Below, one piece after another: positions 1 to 7,547 of a DNA stretch of 11,389 nucleotides. Each line of letters opens with the position of its first letter. Positions within the stretch are counted from its first letter, which is position 1. The notes below the pieces were generated by a model, which made no database searches, was not told the DNA's origin, and was given only the letters and a program-made list of their open reading frames with translations. The DNA is from JBGPJM01 sp041485385. Lineage in GTDB: Bacteria; Planctomycetota; Phycisphaerae; Phycisphaerales; UBA1924. The position numbers and the translations under genes are program-made. The DNA lies in assembly GCA_041485385.1 (NCBI GenBank), contig JBGPJM010000163.1, positions 1 through 11,389 of the forward strand, written 5' to 3'.

Positions 1-1028
1 AGCAGGTTGAACGATGGGTCGGTGCTCTGCGGCCCGATATTCTCGCCGACTCCCCAGGAGGGATCGACCCCCAGCGAGTTCATGAATCCGTTGCGCGTGC
101 CCGAGCCGGAGTCGCGCGTGACCACCATCAGGTTCTCCCCGGTCTTGTCGCGCCCCGTCTGGAACAGGTACGCCAGCGACGAGGCATCGATCTGCTGCCG
201 CCCCACGCCGAAGTTCACCATCGCGGCGATGGGGGCGAAGGCCACCGGCGTGTCGAAGACGGTGTTCGAGTTCGCGCCCCCTTCGTTGGCGGGGTCGAAA
301 AGGTTCAGCGTGCCGAGGCTGGTCAGCGTGTTGACCCGCCCGTTGGTGGTGCCGTCGGTGTTGAGCGCGACGCGCGGGTTCGTCCCGTACCCGCCGATGC
401 CGGGGAGCCGGGCGGGGGAGGCCGCGCCGCCCGGGATCCGCGCGAACCAGCGCGTCGGGACGTCCATCACGGCCAGGTCGATCTTCAGACCGCCGGTGGA
501 GGGGTTGTTGGGCGGCTGGTACGTCGCCTGCAGATAGTTCGGGCCCGCTGTGCCTTCGGAGCGGACCGGCGCCGCGCCGGGGTTGCCGGTGTTGGCGATC
601 GAGGTCAGGCCCAGCGTCGCGTCCTTCCACTTGCTCCGGTTGTAGTACGCGTTGGCGAGCGTCGAGCCGGACGGCAGGTCGTTGGGATTGACGGCGAACG
701 TGTGCCCGAAGCCGACCAGCTCGGCCAGGCCGTTCCCCGAGCCCACCGAGCGGTACTGCACCGCCCACCACTCCAGGTTGCGCCCCAGGCCGGGCGCCGG
801 CGGCAGGGCGAACGGCGCGAGCTGGTCGTTGGTGTCGAAGACGCGGGCGAAGCCGTCGCCGTCGACGTCGAAATAGTCGTTGGTTGAGGCGGGCGCGGCG
901 AAGAAGCTCTCGAAGAGCGTCGCGCCGCTGATGTTGATGACGGTCTGGGCCGAGACCGCCGACGACAGCGCGCCCAGCGCGCCGCACGCGGCCAGCACGA
1001 GACGGGGATCGAGCCGATTGTTCTTCAT
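1..1028 (-). CDS. PstS-like exported substrate-binding protein (C-terminus beyond window)
   Basis: The first 342 residues are visible and the gene continues past the left edge. Residues 1-27 are a Sec signal peptide: basic start MKNNR, hydrophobic core, and a VSA site before Gln28. The mature protein opens with a strand INISGATLFESFF, as in PstS-type periplasmic binding proteins, has a glycine-rich YRSVGSGNG loop at 92-100, and has RDSGSGTRNGF at 305-315, resembling the Arg...Ser-Gly-Thr oxyanion-binding segment of phosphate-binding proteins. That family captures phosphate or a similar anion outside the membrane; the ligand here is inferred only. Residues 54-65 (DVDGDGFARVFD) look like a calcium-binding DxDxDG loop, unusual for PstS. 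No pst transporter genes are in view, so it may be a surface protein built on this fold; a C-terminal anchor would lie outside the window. The ATG at 1028 is supported by AAGGAG eight bases upstream. Confidence 0.72.
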   Translation of the reverse strand, partial: MKNNRLDPRLVLAACGALGALSSAVSAQTVINISGATLFESFFAAPASTNDYFDVDGDGFARVFDTNDQLAPFALPPAPGLGRNLEWWAVQYRSVGSGNGLAELVGFGHTFAVNPNDLPSGSTLANAYYNRSKWKDATLGLTSIANTGNPGAAPVRSEGTAGPNYLQATYQPPNNPSTGGLKIDLAVMDVPTRWFARIPGGAASPARLPGIGGYGTNPRVALNTDGTTNGRVNTLTSLGTLNLFDPANEGGANSNTVFDTPVAFAPIAAMVNFGVGRQQIDASSLAYLFQTGRDKTGENLMVVTRDSGSGTRNGFMNSLGVDPSWGVGENIGPQSTDPSFNL

Positions 1029-1036
1029 CGTGGAAT

Positions 1037-1042
1037 CTCCTT
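1037..1042 (-). promoter_or_regulatory. ribosome binding site of the PstS-like gene
   Basis: On the minus strand this reads AAGGAG, eight bases before the ATG at 1028. It fixes the start and agrees with the signal peptide that begins there. Confidence 0.75.
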
Positions 1043-1180
1043 GTTCAGAAAGCAGGCTTCATTGGTGGTGTTGAACACATCGAAACCGTGTAGATCGTGG
1101 GGTGTAATGGGGCGGGAGGCAGGGATGGGTCGGGAGGGGGAGCGCACCGATCGCGCCGAGCCCCCCCTTTCCTAGCCTTT

Positions 1181-1204
1181 CTCTGTCTCTGTGTTCTCTG
1201 TGGT
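1181..1204. repeat. CTCTGTG-rich intergenic repeat
   Basis: This stretch in the 227-base gap between the two leftmost genes contains iterated CTCTGT/CTCTGTG units ending CTCTGTGTTCTCTGTGG. It is non-coding and lies about 50 bases after the prepilin-like gene stops. From memory, very similar strings (the complement reads CCACAGAGAACACAGAG) recur between genes in planctomycetes and other large bacterial genomes, where they give rise to spurious LCVLCG-type peptides. Copy number cannot be seen in one window. No clear hairpin is formed. Confidence 0.5.
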
Positions 1205-1255
1205 AAGACGCCTTTGCCGGCGCCGCGCGCAGAACCCTGGCATGACGAAACCGCG

Positions 1256-2269
1256 TCAGAAATCAGAATCGACTCGCACGTTGGCGCCCGTCAGCGTGTA
1301 GAACCGGTCCCCCCAGCGCTTCTTGCGGATGGTGTCCAGGATGGTGCTCCGCTCCACGTGCCCATCGACGTAGCTGAAGTTGGCCGTGCCGCCGTACGTC
1401 CGGTCGCCGCCGGGGTGCGTGCGCCCGACGGCGTTGAGGATCGTGTTGCCGTCCCGGATCATGTTCGGACCGAGCTGGTCGGCCCGAAGGATCGCCGACT
1501 CCGGCGGGTAAAAGAACCGCGGGGAGGTGCCGGCGTCGGGCTCGTTGTAGACGTCCACGCCCGCCGAGCCGCCGACGAACGGCGTGATCGGCCGGTGGCT
1601 CTTGGACTTCGAATCGTCGAAGATCGAATGCCAGCTGTCCGTCTCCACGAACTCCGTCACCATGATCATGCGGCTGGGGAACGTGACGCGCGCGTCAATC
1701 GCCAGCCGGTTGTGCCGCACCGTATTCGAGTTGAACTTGTTCCGCGGGAAAATCGCCGCGTTCCCCGTGTAGGCCATCCGCTTGGCCTGCCGATCCACGG
1801 GCGTGGTGGCCGGGGCGTTCTGGCCCAGATCGTTGACCTGGTCGGTCTCCCAGTCCGCGCCGTTGCCGCCGGGGTTGGTCGCCGGCGCCCCGCCGTTGAG
1901 CAGCGCCGGGCAGCGGAACGCGGTCTCGGGGACCCCGCCGCCGGTGTCCTCGAAGAGGTTGTACGACCAGTGCACGTAGCCGTTGGCCGGCACCGGGTTG
2001 GTGAGCAGTTGCTGCGAAGTCAGCCAGTCGCCGCCCGTCTGGTCGGCGCCGTAGACATACGCCGGCGGGATGTACCCCTTGTTGCTCGCCGAATAGGCCG
2101 CCAGCCCCTGCACGACCGATCGCATGTTGGCCGCGCACTGCAGGGCCCGCGCCTCCTTCCGGGCCCCCCCCAGGGCTGGCAGCAGGATGCCCACCAGCAG
2201 CGCGATCACCGCGATCACCACCAAGAGCTCGATCAGTGTGAACCCTGCCAGCCGCTTGCGTTTCTGCAT
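1256..2269 (-). CDS. prepilin-like protein with N-terminal methylation motif (H-X-DG family)
   Basis: A 337-residue protein with a type IV prepilin / type II secretion pseudopilin leader: basic MQKRKRLAG, then FTLIELLVVIAVIALLVGILL. Family knowledge places cleavage by prepilin peptidase after Gly9, methylation of Phe10 and the conserved Glu at position 14 (Glu5 of the mature form). The following helix has the CAANMRS motif (45-51) typical of the large planctomycete group. Near the C-terminus NFSYVDGHVE matches the H-X9-DG signature, but the upstream His (285) is 16, not 9, residues before DG (302-303). The protein is probably exported and anchored by its N-terminal helix; its cargo or partner is unknown. 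An upstream in-frame ATG at 2362 would bury the leader behind 31 residues. The ATG at 2269 is chosen because the leader starts there and AGGAAGGAG precedes it. The PstS-like gene lies downstream on the same strand. Confidence 0.9.
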   Translation of the reverse strand: MQKRKRLAGFTLIELLVVIAVIALLVGILLPALGGARKEARALQCAANMRSVVQGLAAYSASNKGYIPPAYVYGADQTGGDWLTSQQLLTNPVPANGYVHWSYNLFEDTGGGVPETAFRCPALLNGGAPATNPGGNGADWETDQVNDLGQNAPATTPVDRQAKRMAYTGNAAIFPRNKFNSNTVRHNRLAIDARVTFPSRMIMVTEFVETDSWHSIFDDSKSKSHRPITPFVGGSAGVDVYNEPDAGTSPRFFYPPESAILRADQLGPNMIRDGNTILNAVGRTHPGGDRTYGGTANFSYVDGHVERSTILDTIRKKRWGDRFYTLTGANVRVDSDF

Positions 2270-2278
2270 CGTCGCACG

Positions 2279-2287
2279 CTCCTTCCT
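2279..2287 (-). promoter_or_regulatory. ribosome binding site deciding the prepilin start
   Basis: Minus-strand AGGAAGGAG lies nine bases before the ATG at 2269. This strong Shine-Dalgarno match rejects the longer in-frame start at 2362. Confidence 0.78.
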
Positions 2288-2361
2288 GGAATCGTCCCTG
2301 AACTCCACTCCGACATTGGGGAGACGATAACCACGCGTGCTCGAAACAGAAGCCCGGAACA

Positions 2362-2400
2362 ATCAAGATTGCGCTAGGCGTCCCTGTGCGCAATCTTAAC
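2362..2400 (-). terminator. possible terminator hairpin after the phosphatase gene
   Basis: The arms AAGATTGCGC (2365-2374) and GCGCAATCTT (2388-2397) are perfect 10-bp inverted repeats with a 13-base loop. Three further weak pairs (two wobble, one U-A) can be added at the base. Read on the minus strand the hairpin sits about 60 bases after the phosphatase stop and is followed by GATTGTT, which is only partly U-rich. It could instead be a binding site before the prepilin gene. The base of the stem is made of the same CAATCTTAA unit as the adjacent repeat array. Confidence 0.42.
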
Positions 2401-2461
2401 AATCATGCGACGACGCACGTTCTTACAATCTTAACAATCTTAGCAATCTTGACAATCGATC
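2391..2461. repeat. 9-bp phased CAATCTTAA repeat array
   Basis: CAATC occurs at 2391, 2400, 2426, 2435, 2444 and 2453, most of them spaced exactly 9 bases, with units CAATCTTAA, CAATCTTAG, CAATCTTGA and CAATCGATC. Another CAATC is at 2360 and an inverted GATTG at 2367. The array ends at the phosphatase stop codon and is far more AT-rich than its surroundings. It encodes nothing convincing. It may be a slippage-grown repeat, a transcription-end structure, or iterated protein sites upstream of the prepilin gene. Confidence 0.7.
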
Positions 2462-3267
2462 TAACTCTCGGCGCCGCGCGGCGATCCGATCATCGCCAGC
2501 AGCTCGGCGTGCACGAGGCCGTTGCTCGCCACGCCATCCCCCGAGTGCGCCGTCGCGGCCCCCGCCCAGTCGGTGTACGCGCCCCCCGCCTCCTCCAGGA
2601 TCACCGTGCTCGCCGCGCCGTCCCACGGCTTCATGGCCGGCTCGATGATCGCATCCGCCCGGCCCGTCGCCACCAGCACGTGCCCGTAGCAGTCGCTCCA
2701 GCCGCGCACCACCCGCGCCCGCCGCCCCAGCTCCATCAGCAGATCCTCGCGTCCGCACTTGGCGAAGTACTCAAACCCCGTCACGCAGACCAGCGCCTCC
2801 CGCAGCGTCCCCACCGCCGACACCCGCGCCGGGCGCGCCCCTTCCTTCCCCACCACCTGCCACGCCCCCGCGCCGCGCGAGCCGTACACCATCTCTCCTC
2901 CCTCGCCCCCCAGCGCCGGCATCAGGATCACCCCCGCCACCGTCCGCATCTCGCGCTCCACCGCCACCAGCACGCCGTACAGCGGCACGCCGTGCACGAA
3001 CGACTTGGTCCCGTCGATCGGATCGATCACCCACCGGTACCCCGAGCCGCCCCGCTTCTCCGGGAACTCCTCTCCCAGGATCCCGTCATCGGGGAAGGCC
3101 CGCGCGATGCCGCGCCGCAGTTCCTCCTCCGACTCGCGGTCCGCCGTCGTGACCGGCGAGCCATCGCCCTTGACATCCACGCGGAACCGGGTCGTGTTGA
3201 AGTAGTGCAGCGTCCGCTCCCCCGCCGCGCGGGCGACCTCGATGGCCACCTTCAGCCGACGGGCCAC
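2461..3267 (-). CDS. hisN: inositol-monophosphatase family protein, probable histidinol-phosphatase
   Basis: A magnesium-dependent phosphatase of the inositol monophosphatase fold, 268 residues, the usual length. Visible motifs are GEE (65-67), the metal-binding DPIDGT (82-87) inside WVIDPIDGTKSF, and WDGAASTVILEEAGG (215-229). The context RWVIDPIDGTKSFVHGVPLYG, together with the RGWSDCYGH and SNGLVH segments, is closest in my recollection to HisN, which removes phosphate from L-histidinol phosphate late in histidine synthesis. Related members act on inositol phosphates or 3'-phosphoadenosine phosphate, so the substrate is not certain, and no other his genes are nearby. The protein is cytosolic; no signal peptide is seen. 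The GTG at 3267 is preferred because AGGGGG lies eight bases upstream and homologues start at this point. An ATG at 3336 would add 23 Pro/Ser-rich residues and has only GAGG twelve bases away. Confidence 0.85.
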   Translation of the reverse strand: MARRLKVAIEVARAAGERTLHYFNTTRFRVDVKGDGSPVTTADRESEEELRRGIARAFPDDGILGEEFPEKRGGSGYRWVIDPIDGTKSFVHGVPLYGVLVAVEREMRTVAGVILMPALGGEGGEMVYGSRGAGAWQVVGKEGARPARVSAVGTLREALVCVTGFEYFAKCGREDLLMELGRRARVVRGWSDCYGHVLVATGRADAIIEPAMKPWDGAASTVILEEAGGAYTDWAGAATAHSGDGVASNGLVHAELLAMIGSPRGAES

Positions 3268-3547
3268 CTGATCATCCCCCTGAATAGGTGACGACAAAGG
3301 CCTTGAGCCGGGAGGGGTGGCGGGGAGGAGGGGCATCCGCGCATGGTACCTCGCCGAACCGCGCAGAACATCGTGGTTAGTCCACCGAACGTGCCAAAAA
3401 ACGCTCGGAAACCATGGGGTATTCCCCCAAACGGGCGCGCAGAACGTGCATGGCACCCCGGACCGACGGTCCACGCCCCCACCCGCATCCCACCTCGAAG
3501 AGTGCGGTAGACTCCCCCCCGCTCCCCGCACCATCCAAGGAAACCCC
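3268..3547. other. divergent promoter region between phosphatase and tricorn genes
   Basis: This 280-base gap must hold promoters for two divergent genes. For the plus-strand gene, TAGACT at 3508-3513, preceded by GTGCGG, is a plausible -10 element giving a leader of about 28 bases; I see no good -35. No convincing promoter was found for the phosphatase. A short GGGG-TATT-CCCC hairpin lies in the middle. A second in-frame ATG for the phosphatase (3336) is inside it. Confidence 0.45.
3537..3542 (+). promoter_or_regulatory. ribosome binding site of the tricorn gene
   Basis: AAGGAA lies five bases before a GTG at 3548. It decides the start: the frame is open back to 3317, but the signal peptide begins at this GTG. 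Confidence 0.68.
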
Positions 3548-6500
3548 GTGAAAAACACCCTTTTCGCTCTCCTCGCCGCCACCCTCCCCGCCGCGTCAGA
3601 CGTCGAGCCGCAGGCCGCCATGCTCCGCTGGCCCGACGTCGGCCCCACCCATATCTGCTTCGTGTACGCCAACGACATCTGGATCGTCCCCCGCGCCGGC
3701 GGCGTCGCGCTGCCGCTGGCCAGCCCGCCGGGGCAGGAGACGCTGCCGAAGTTCAGCCCCGACGGCAAGACAATTGCGTTTGTCGGAAACTACGACGGCA
3801 ACCGCGATCTGTACACGATCAGCGCCAGCCCCACCAGCCCGGGCGGCATCCCGGTGCGCGTGACGCATCACCCGGCCGCCGAGGCGCTGGCCGACTGGAC
3901 GCCCGACGGGAAACTCCTGTACATCACCAACGGCTTTGCGGGCTTGCCGCGGCAGTCGCAGCTCTACTCGGTCGCGGCCACGGGCGGGATGCCCACGAAG
4001 ATGCCGGTTCCGTACGGCGGTTTCGGCGCGGTGAGCCCCGACGGCACCTGGCTGGCGTACACGCCGCACTCGACGGAAACCCGCACGTGGAAGCGCTACC
4101 GCGGCGGCATGGCCACCGACGTGTGGCTGTTCAACCTGAAGGACAAGACGTCCCGGCGGATGACGGACTGGGAGGGGACCGACACGCTCCCGATGTGGGT
4201 GCCCGCGGGTGCAGACGGCAAGGGCGGCGACTCCGGGACGGTCTATTACCTCTCGGACAATGGGCCCGAGCATCGCCTCAACATCTGGAAGTACACGCTG
4301 GCGTCCCAGAAGCGCGAGCAGGTGACGACCTTCAAGGACGACGACGTGAAGTGGCCGTCGATCGGGCCGGGCGCAGGCGGGCGCGGCGAGATCGTCTTCC
4401 AGCTCGGCAGCGAGCTGCGCCTCCTCGACCTGGCGACCAAGAAGGACAGCGTGGTGAAGGTGACGATCCCGGGCGACCGGCCGGCTATCCGCCCGCACGC
4501 CGTGGACGCGTCGAAGCACATCGACAGCGCATCCATCTCCCCCACCGGCAAGCGCGTGGTGCTCGAGGCCCGCGGCGACATCTGGTCGGCCCCGGCGAAG
4601 GAGGGCGTGGTGCGCAACCTCACCCGCACCGACGGGACCTTCGAGCGGACGCCGGCGTGGTCGCCGGACGGGAAGTGGATCGCCTACTGGTCCGACGCGT
4701 GCCCGCCGGGCGAGTACGAGCTGTACATCCGTCCCTCCGACGGCCGGCCCGCGGACGAGAAGGCCGACAAGGAAAAGGCCGACAAGGAAAAGGAGGCCGC
4801 GGAGCCCAAGGCCGACGAGGCCAAGGGCGACCAGCCGGAGAAGAAGAAGGAGGACGGCCCGGGCAGCCTCGCGGCGCAGGCCGAGCCGCGCCAGGTCACG
4901 AACCTCGGGCCCGGGTTCCGGTACGGCCCCGCCTGGTCGCCCGACTCCAAGCACATCTGCTTCAGCGACCAGGCCGGCCGGCTGTATCTCACGACGGTGG
5001 AGGGGGGCGAGACGAAGGTGATCGACACCGACCCGTACTCGGGGCAGATGGGCGTGAGCTGGTCGGGCGACTCGAACTGGATGGCCTACTCGCGCTCCGA
5101 CGACGACAACCGCAACGGGTGCATCTGGCTGTACGACCTGAAGGCGGGGAAGAAGACGCGCGTGACCGAGCCGATGTTCAACTCCGGCTCGCCGACGTTC
5201 GACCGCAAGGGCGAGTACCTGTACTTCGGCTCGAACCGGTCGATGAACGCGCCGATCTACGGCGACCTGGACACGACGTGGGTGTACTCCGGCACCGAGA
5301 TGCTGTACCTGACGCCGCTGCGGAAGGACATCAAGAGCCCCTGGGCGCCCAAGAGCGACGAAGAGGAGATCAAGAAGGAGGGCGCCGAGGACAAGAAGGA
5401 TGACAAGAAAGACGAGAAGAAGGACGACAAGGGCGCGGCAAAGAACGGCGACGGCGCCGCCGCGGCGGCCGACGACGGGCTGAGCGGCAACTGGAGCGGC
5501 ACGGCGACGGGGCCGGCGGACCAGTTCCCCCCCGAGGGCATCTCCTTCACGCTGCACCTGACGCTGCGCGCTGATGGCACCGTGACGGGGAGCTCGGAGA
5601 GCCCATCGGGCGACGGCCAGGTCACCTCCGGCAAGTTCAACAAGGAGACCGGGGAGCTCACGCTGACGCTCCAGGTCGGCGACGGCACGTTCACGCTCAC
5701 CGGCACGGTGAAGAGCGGCGAAGCGTCGGGGGCATGGACCTCCGGCGAGATCGGCGGCAAGTGGACCTGCAAGCGGACGAGCACGGGAGGCGGCAAGGGC
5801 GCGCAACCCGCGGCCGAGAAGGGCGGCAAGAAGGACAAGGCCCCGAAGGAAGTGAAGATCGACCTCGAGGACTTCGAGCACCGCGCGATCGCTCTGCCGG
5901 TGCCGCCCGGCAGGTTCGGCACGATGGGCCTGTCCAGCGACCACAAGCTGATCTACGTGCGCTTCAGCGCCCGCGGCGGCGGCGGCGGCGGGGACGCCCC
6001 GGGCGCCGACGGCGCCTCCATCAAGATCTTCGACCCGACCGACGACGCCAAGGAAGAGAAGACCGTGACGGCCGCGGGCGGCTTCGATCTCTCGGCCGAC
6101 GGCAAGAAGCTGCTGGTGTTCCGGGCCGGCACGGCGACGGTGTACGACGCCGCGGCCGGCGGCGGGAAGAGCACCAGCGTGCCGACGGCGGGGATGCTCG
6201 TGACGGTCAACCCGCGCAACGAGTGGCGCCAGATCTTCACGGACACCTGGCGGCTGGAGCGGGATTTCTTCTACGAGCCGACGATGCACGGCGTGGACTG
6301 GCCGAAGATGCGCGAGCACTACCTCAAGATGATCGACGACTGCGTGAGCCGCGAGGACGTGGCGTACGTGCAGGGCGAACTGATCAGCGAGCTGAACATC
6401 GGGCACGCGTACGTGACCAGCCCCGGCGAGATCGAGACGGCGCCGTCGGTGGCGGTGGGGATGCTGGGGTGCGACTACGAGCTGGCGACGACCGACCAGG

Positions 6501-7453
6501 GCAAGGCGTATCGGATCACGAGGATCTACGAGGGCGGCACGTGGGATATCGACGCCCGCGGCCCGCTGAGCCAGCCGGGCGTGGACGTCAAGACCGGCGA
6601 CTTCCTCCTGGCGGTCAACGCCGTGCCGGTCGACACCTCCCAGGACCCGTGGGCGGCCTTCATCGGCACGGCGGACAAGCCGACGACGATCACCGTCAGC
6701 GAGAACCCCTTCATCGACGGCAAGGCCCGCGACGTGCTCGTGAAGCCGGGCGCGAGTGAGGCGGGCCTGCGGTACCGCGCGTACATCGAGTCCAAGCGCG
6801 CGTACGTCCAGCAGCACAGCGAGGGGAAGGTCGGGTACATCTACGTCCCCAGCACCGGACTCGACGGCCAGAGCGACCTGTACCGGCAGTTCCAGGGCCA
6901 GCGCGAGAAGCCGGCGTTGATCATCGACGAGCGCTGGAACAGCGGCGGGCAGATCCCCACGCGCTTCATCGAGCTGCTCAACCGGCCCGTCACCAACTAC
7001 TGGGCCCGGCGCAACGGCAAGGACTGGACCTGGCCGCCGGACTCGCACCAGGGCACGCAGTGCATGCTCATCAACGGGCTGGCGGGCTCGGGCGGCGACA
7101 TGTTCCCGTGGCTGTTCCGCTTCAACAAGCTCGGCAAGCTGATCGGCACGCGCACGTGGGGCGGGCTGGTGGGGATCTCCGGCAACCCGGGCCTCATCGA
7201 CGGCGGCTCGATCAGCGTCCCCACCTTCGGGTTCTACAAGACCGACGGGCACTGGGGCGTCGAGGGGCACGGCGTTGACCCGGACATCGAGCTCATCGAC
7301 GACCCGGCGCTGATGACCGACGGCGGCGACCCGCAGCTGGACAAGGCGATCTCGCTGATGCTCGAAGAGGTCACGGCCCACCCGTACACGCCGCCCGCGC
7401 GCCCGGCCAGCCCGGACCGCAGCGGGATGGGGAGCAAGCCCGAGGATCGTTGA
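3548..7453 (+). CDS. tricorn protease homologue (S41 family) with inserted domain
   Basis: A 1301-residue exported relative of tricorn, a large self-compartmentalising peptidase that degrades oligopeptides. Residues 1 to about 23 look like a signal peptide (KNTLFALLAATLPAAS), implying action in the periplasm, unlike archaeal tricorn. Two beta-propellers follow (about 25-300 and 310-800), with repeated SPDGK/WSPDSK-type blade motifs. A PDZ domain lies at about 970-1065 (GMLGCDYEL...SQPGVDVKTGDFLLAVN) and the S41 catalytic domain at about 1080-1290. Family comparison suggests His953 (ELNIGHAY), Ser1181 (AGSGGDMF) as nucleophile and Glu1239 (VEGHGVDPDIE); all three are present, so it is probably active. 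The Ser that precedes the His in archaeal tricorn is Gly952 here. It is about 200 residues longer than typical because of Lys/Glu linkers (about 402-437, 603-644, 746-770) and an extra domain at 645-745. No partner peptidase genes are adjacent. Confidence 0.92.
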   Translation: MKNTLFALLAATLPAASDVEPQAAMLRWPDVGPTHICFVYANDIWIVPRAGGVALPLASPPGQETLPKFSPDGKTIAFVGNYDGNRDLYTISASPTSPGGIPVRVTHHPAAEALADWTPDGKLLYITNGFAGLPRQSQLYSVAATGGMPTKMPVPYGGFGAVSPDGTWLAYTPHSTETRTWKRYRGGMATDVWLFNLKDKTSRRMTDWEGTDTLPMWVPAGADGKGGDSGTVYYLSDNGPEHRLNIWKYTLASQKREQVTTFKDDDVKWPSIGPGAGGRGEIVFQLGSELRLLDLATKKDSVVKVTIPGDRPAIRPHAVDASKHIDSASISPTGKRVVLEARGDIWSAPAKEGVVRNLTRTDGTFERTPAWSPDGKWIAYWSDACPPGEYELYIRPSDGRPADEKADKEKADKEKEAAEPKADEAKGDQPEKKKEDGPGSLAAQAEPRQVTNLGPGFRYGPAWSPDSKHICFSDQAGRLYLTTVEGGETKVIDTDPYSGQMGVSWSGDSNWMAYSRSDDDNRNGCIWLYDLKAGKKTRVTEPMFNSGSPTFDRKGEYLYFGSNRSMNAPIYGDLDTTWVYSGTEMLYLTPLRKDIKSPWAPKSDEEEIKKEGAEDKKDDKKDEKKDDKGAAKNGDGAAAAADDGLSGNWSGTATGPADQFPPEGISFTLHLTLRADGTVTGSSESPSGDGQVTSGKFNKETGELTLTLQVGDGTFTLTGTVKSGEASGAWTSGEIGGKWTCKRTSTGGGKGAQPAAEKGGKKDKAPKEVKIDLEDFEHRAIALPVPPGRFGTMGLSSDHKLIYVRFSARGGGGGGDAPGADGASIKIFDPTDDAKEEKTVTAAGGFDLSADGKKLLVFRAGTATVYDAAAGGGKSTSVPTAGMLVTVNPRNEWRQIFTDTWRLERDFFYEPTMHGVDWPKMREHYLKMIDDCVSREDVAYVQGELISELNIGHAYVTSPGEIETAPSVAVGMLGCDYELATTDQGKAYRITRIYEGGTWDIDARGPLSQPGVDVKTGDFLLAVNAVPVDTSQDPWAAFIGTADKPTTITVSENPFIDGKARDVLVKPGASEAGLRYRAYIESKRAYVQQHSEGKVGYIYVPSTGLDGQSDLYRQFQGQREKPALIIDERWNSGGQIPTRFIELLNRPVTNYWARRNGKDWTWPPDSHQGTQCMLINGLAGSGGDMFPWLFRFNKLGKLIGTRTWGGLVGISGNPGLIDGGSISVPTFGFYKTDGHWGVEGHGVDPDIELIDDPALMTDGGDPQLDKAISLMLEEVTAHPYTPPARPASPDRSGMGSKPEDR
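4763..4792 (+). repeat. 15-bp tandem repeat in the first Lys/Glu linker of the tricorn gene
   Basis: GCCGACAAGGAAAAG occurs twice in tandem, encoding ADKEK twice. It lies in a charged linker inserted in the second propeller and probably grew by in-frame slippage, so linker length may vary between strains. Confidence 0.75.
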
Positions 7454-7489
7454 TCGCGAAAGCGTGGGAGCATCGGCAGCCGGTAGTGC

Positions 7490-7503
7490 GGGGCGTGCGC
7501 CCC
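7490..7503. terminator. weak hairpin between convergent genes
   Basis: GGGGC-GTGC-GCCCC forms a 5-bp stem with a 4-base loop, in the 94-base gap between two converging genes. A looser outer CGG/CCG pairing may extend it. No T-run follows on either strand, so factor-independent termination is doubtful. The rest of the gap is a purine-rich G tract (7527-7546). Confidence 0.3.
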
Positions 7504-7547
7504 AGCCGAGCGCCCGCGCGCAGCGAGGGGGGAGGGAGGAGGGGGGC

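Noticed and set aside
1097..2377. A 426-codon plus-strand frame over the prepilin gene
   Set aside because: Antisense shadow. The minus strand has the FTLIELLVV leader and a strong ribosome site.
2386..3291. A 301-codon plus-strand frame over the phosphatase gene
   Set aside because: Its start is translated from the CAATCTTAA repeat (LTILTILAILTI) and the rest is antisense to the conserved phosphatase motifs.
3361..3445. GCGCAGAAC occurring at 3361 and 3437 as a direct repeat or operator
   Set aside because: A nine-base match in a GC-rich gap without symmetry or regular spacing is not convincing.
3596..7381. A 1261-codon open frame antisense to the tricorn gene
   Set aside because: Its Arg/Ala/Val/Leu/His-rich composition is that of a GC-rich complement, with no domain, signal or ribosome site, while the plus strand encodes a clear protease.
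7527..7546. G-rich tract between the convergent genes as a G-quadruplex
   Set aside because: Only three runs of three or more G are separable; the fourth has two, so the canonical pattern is not met.
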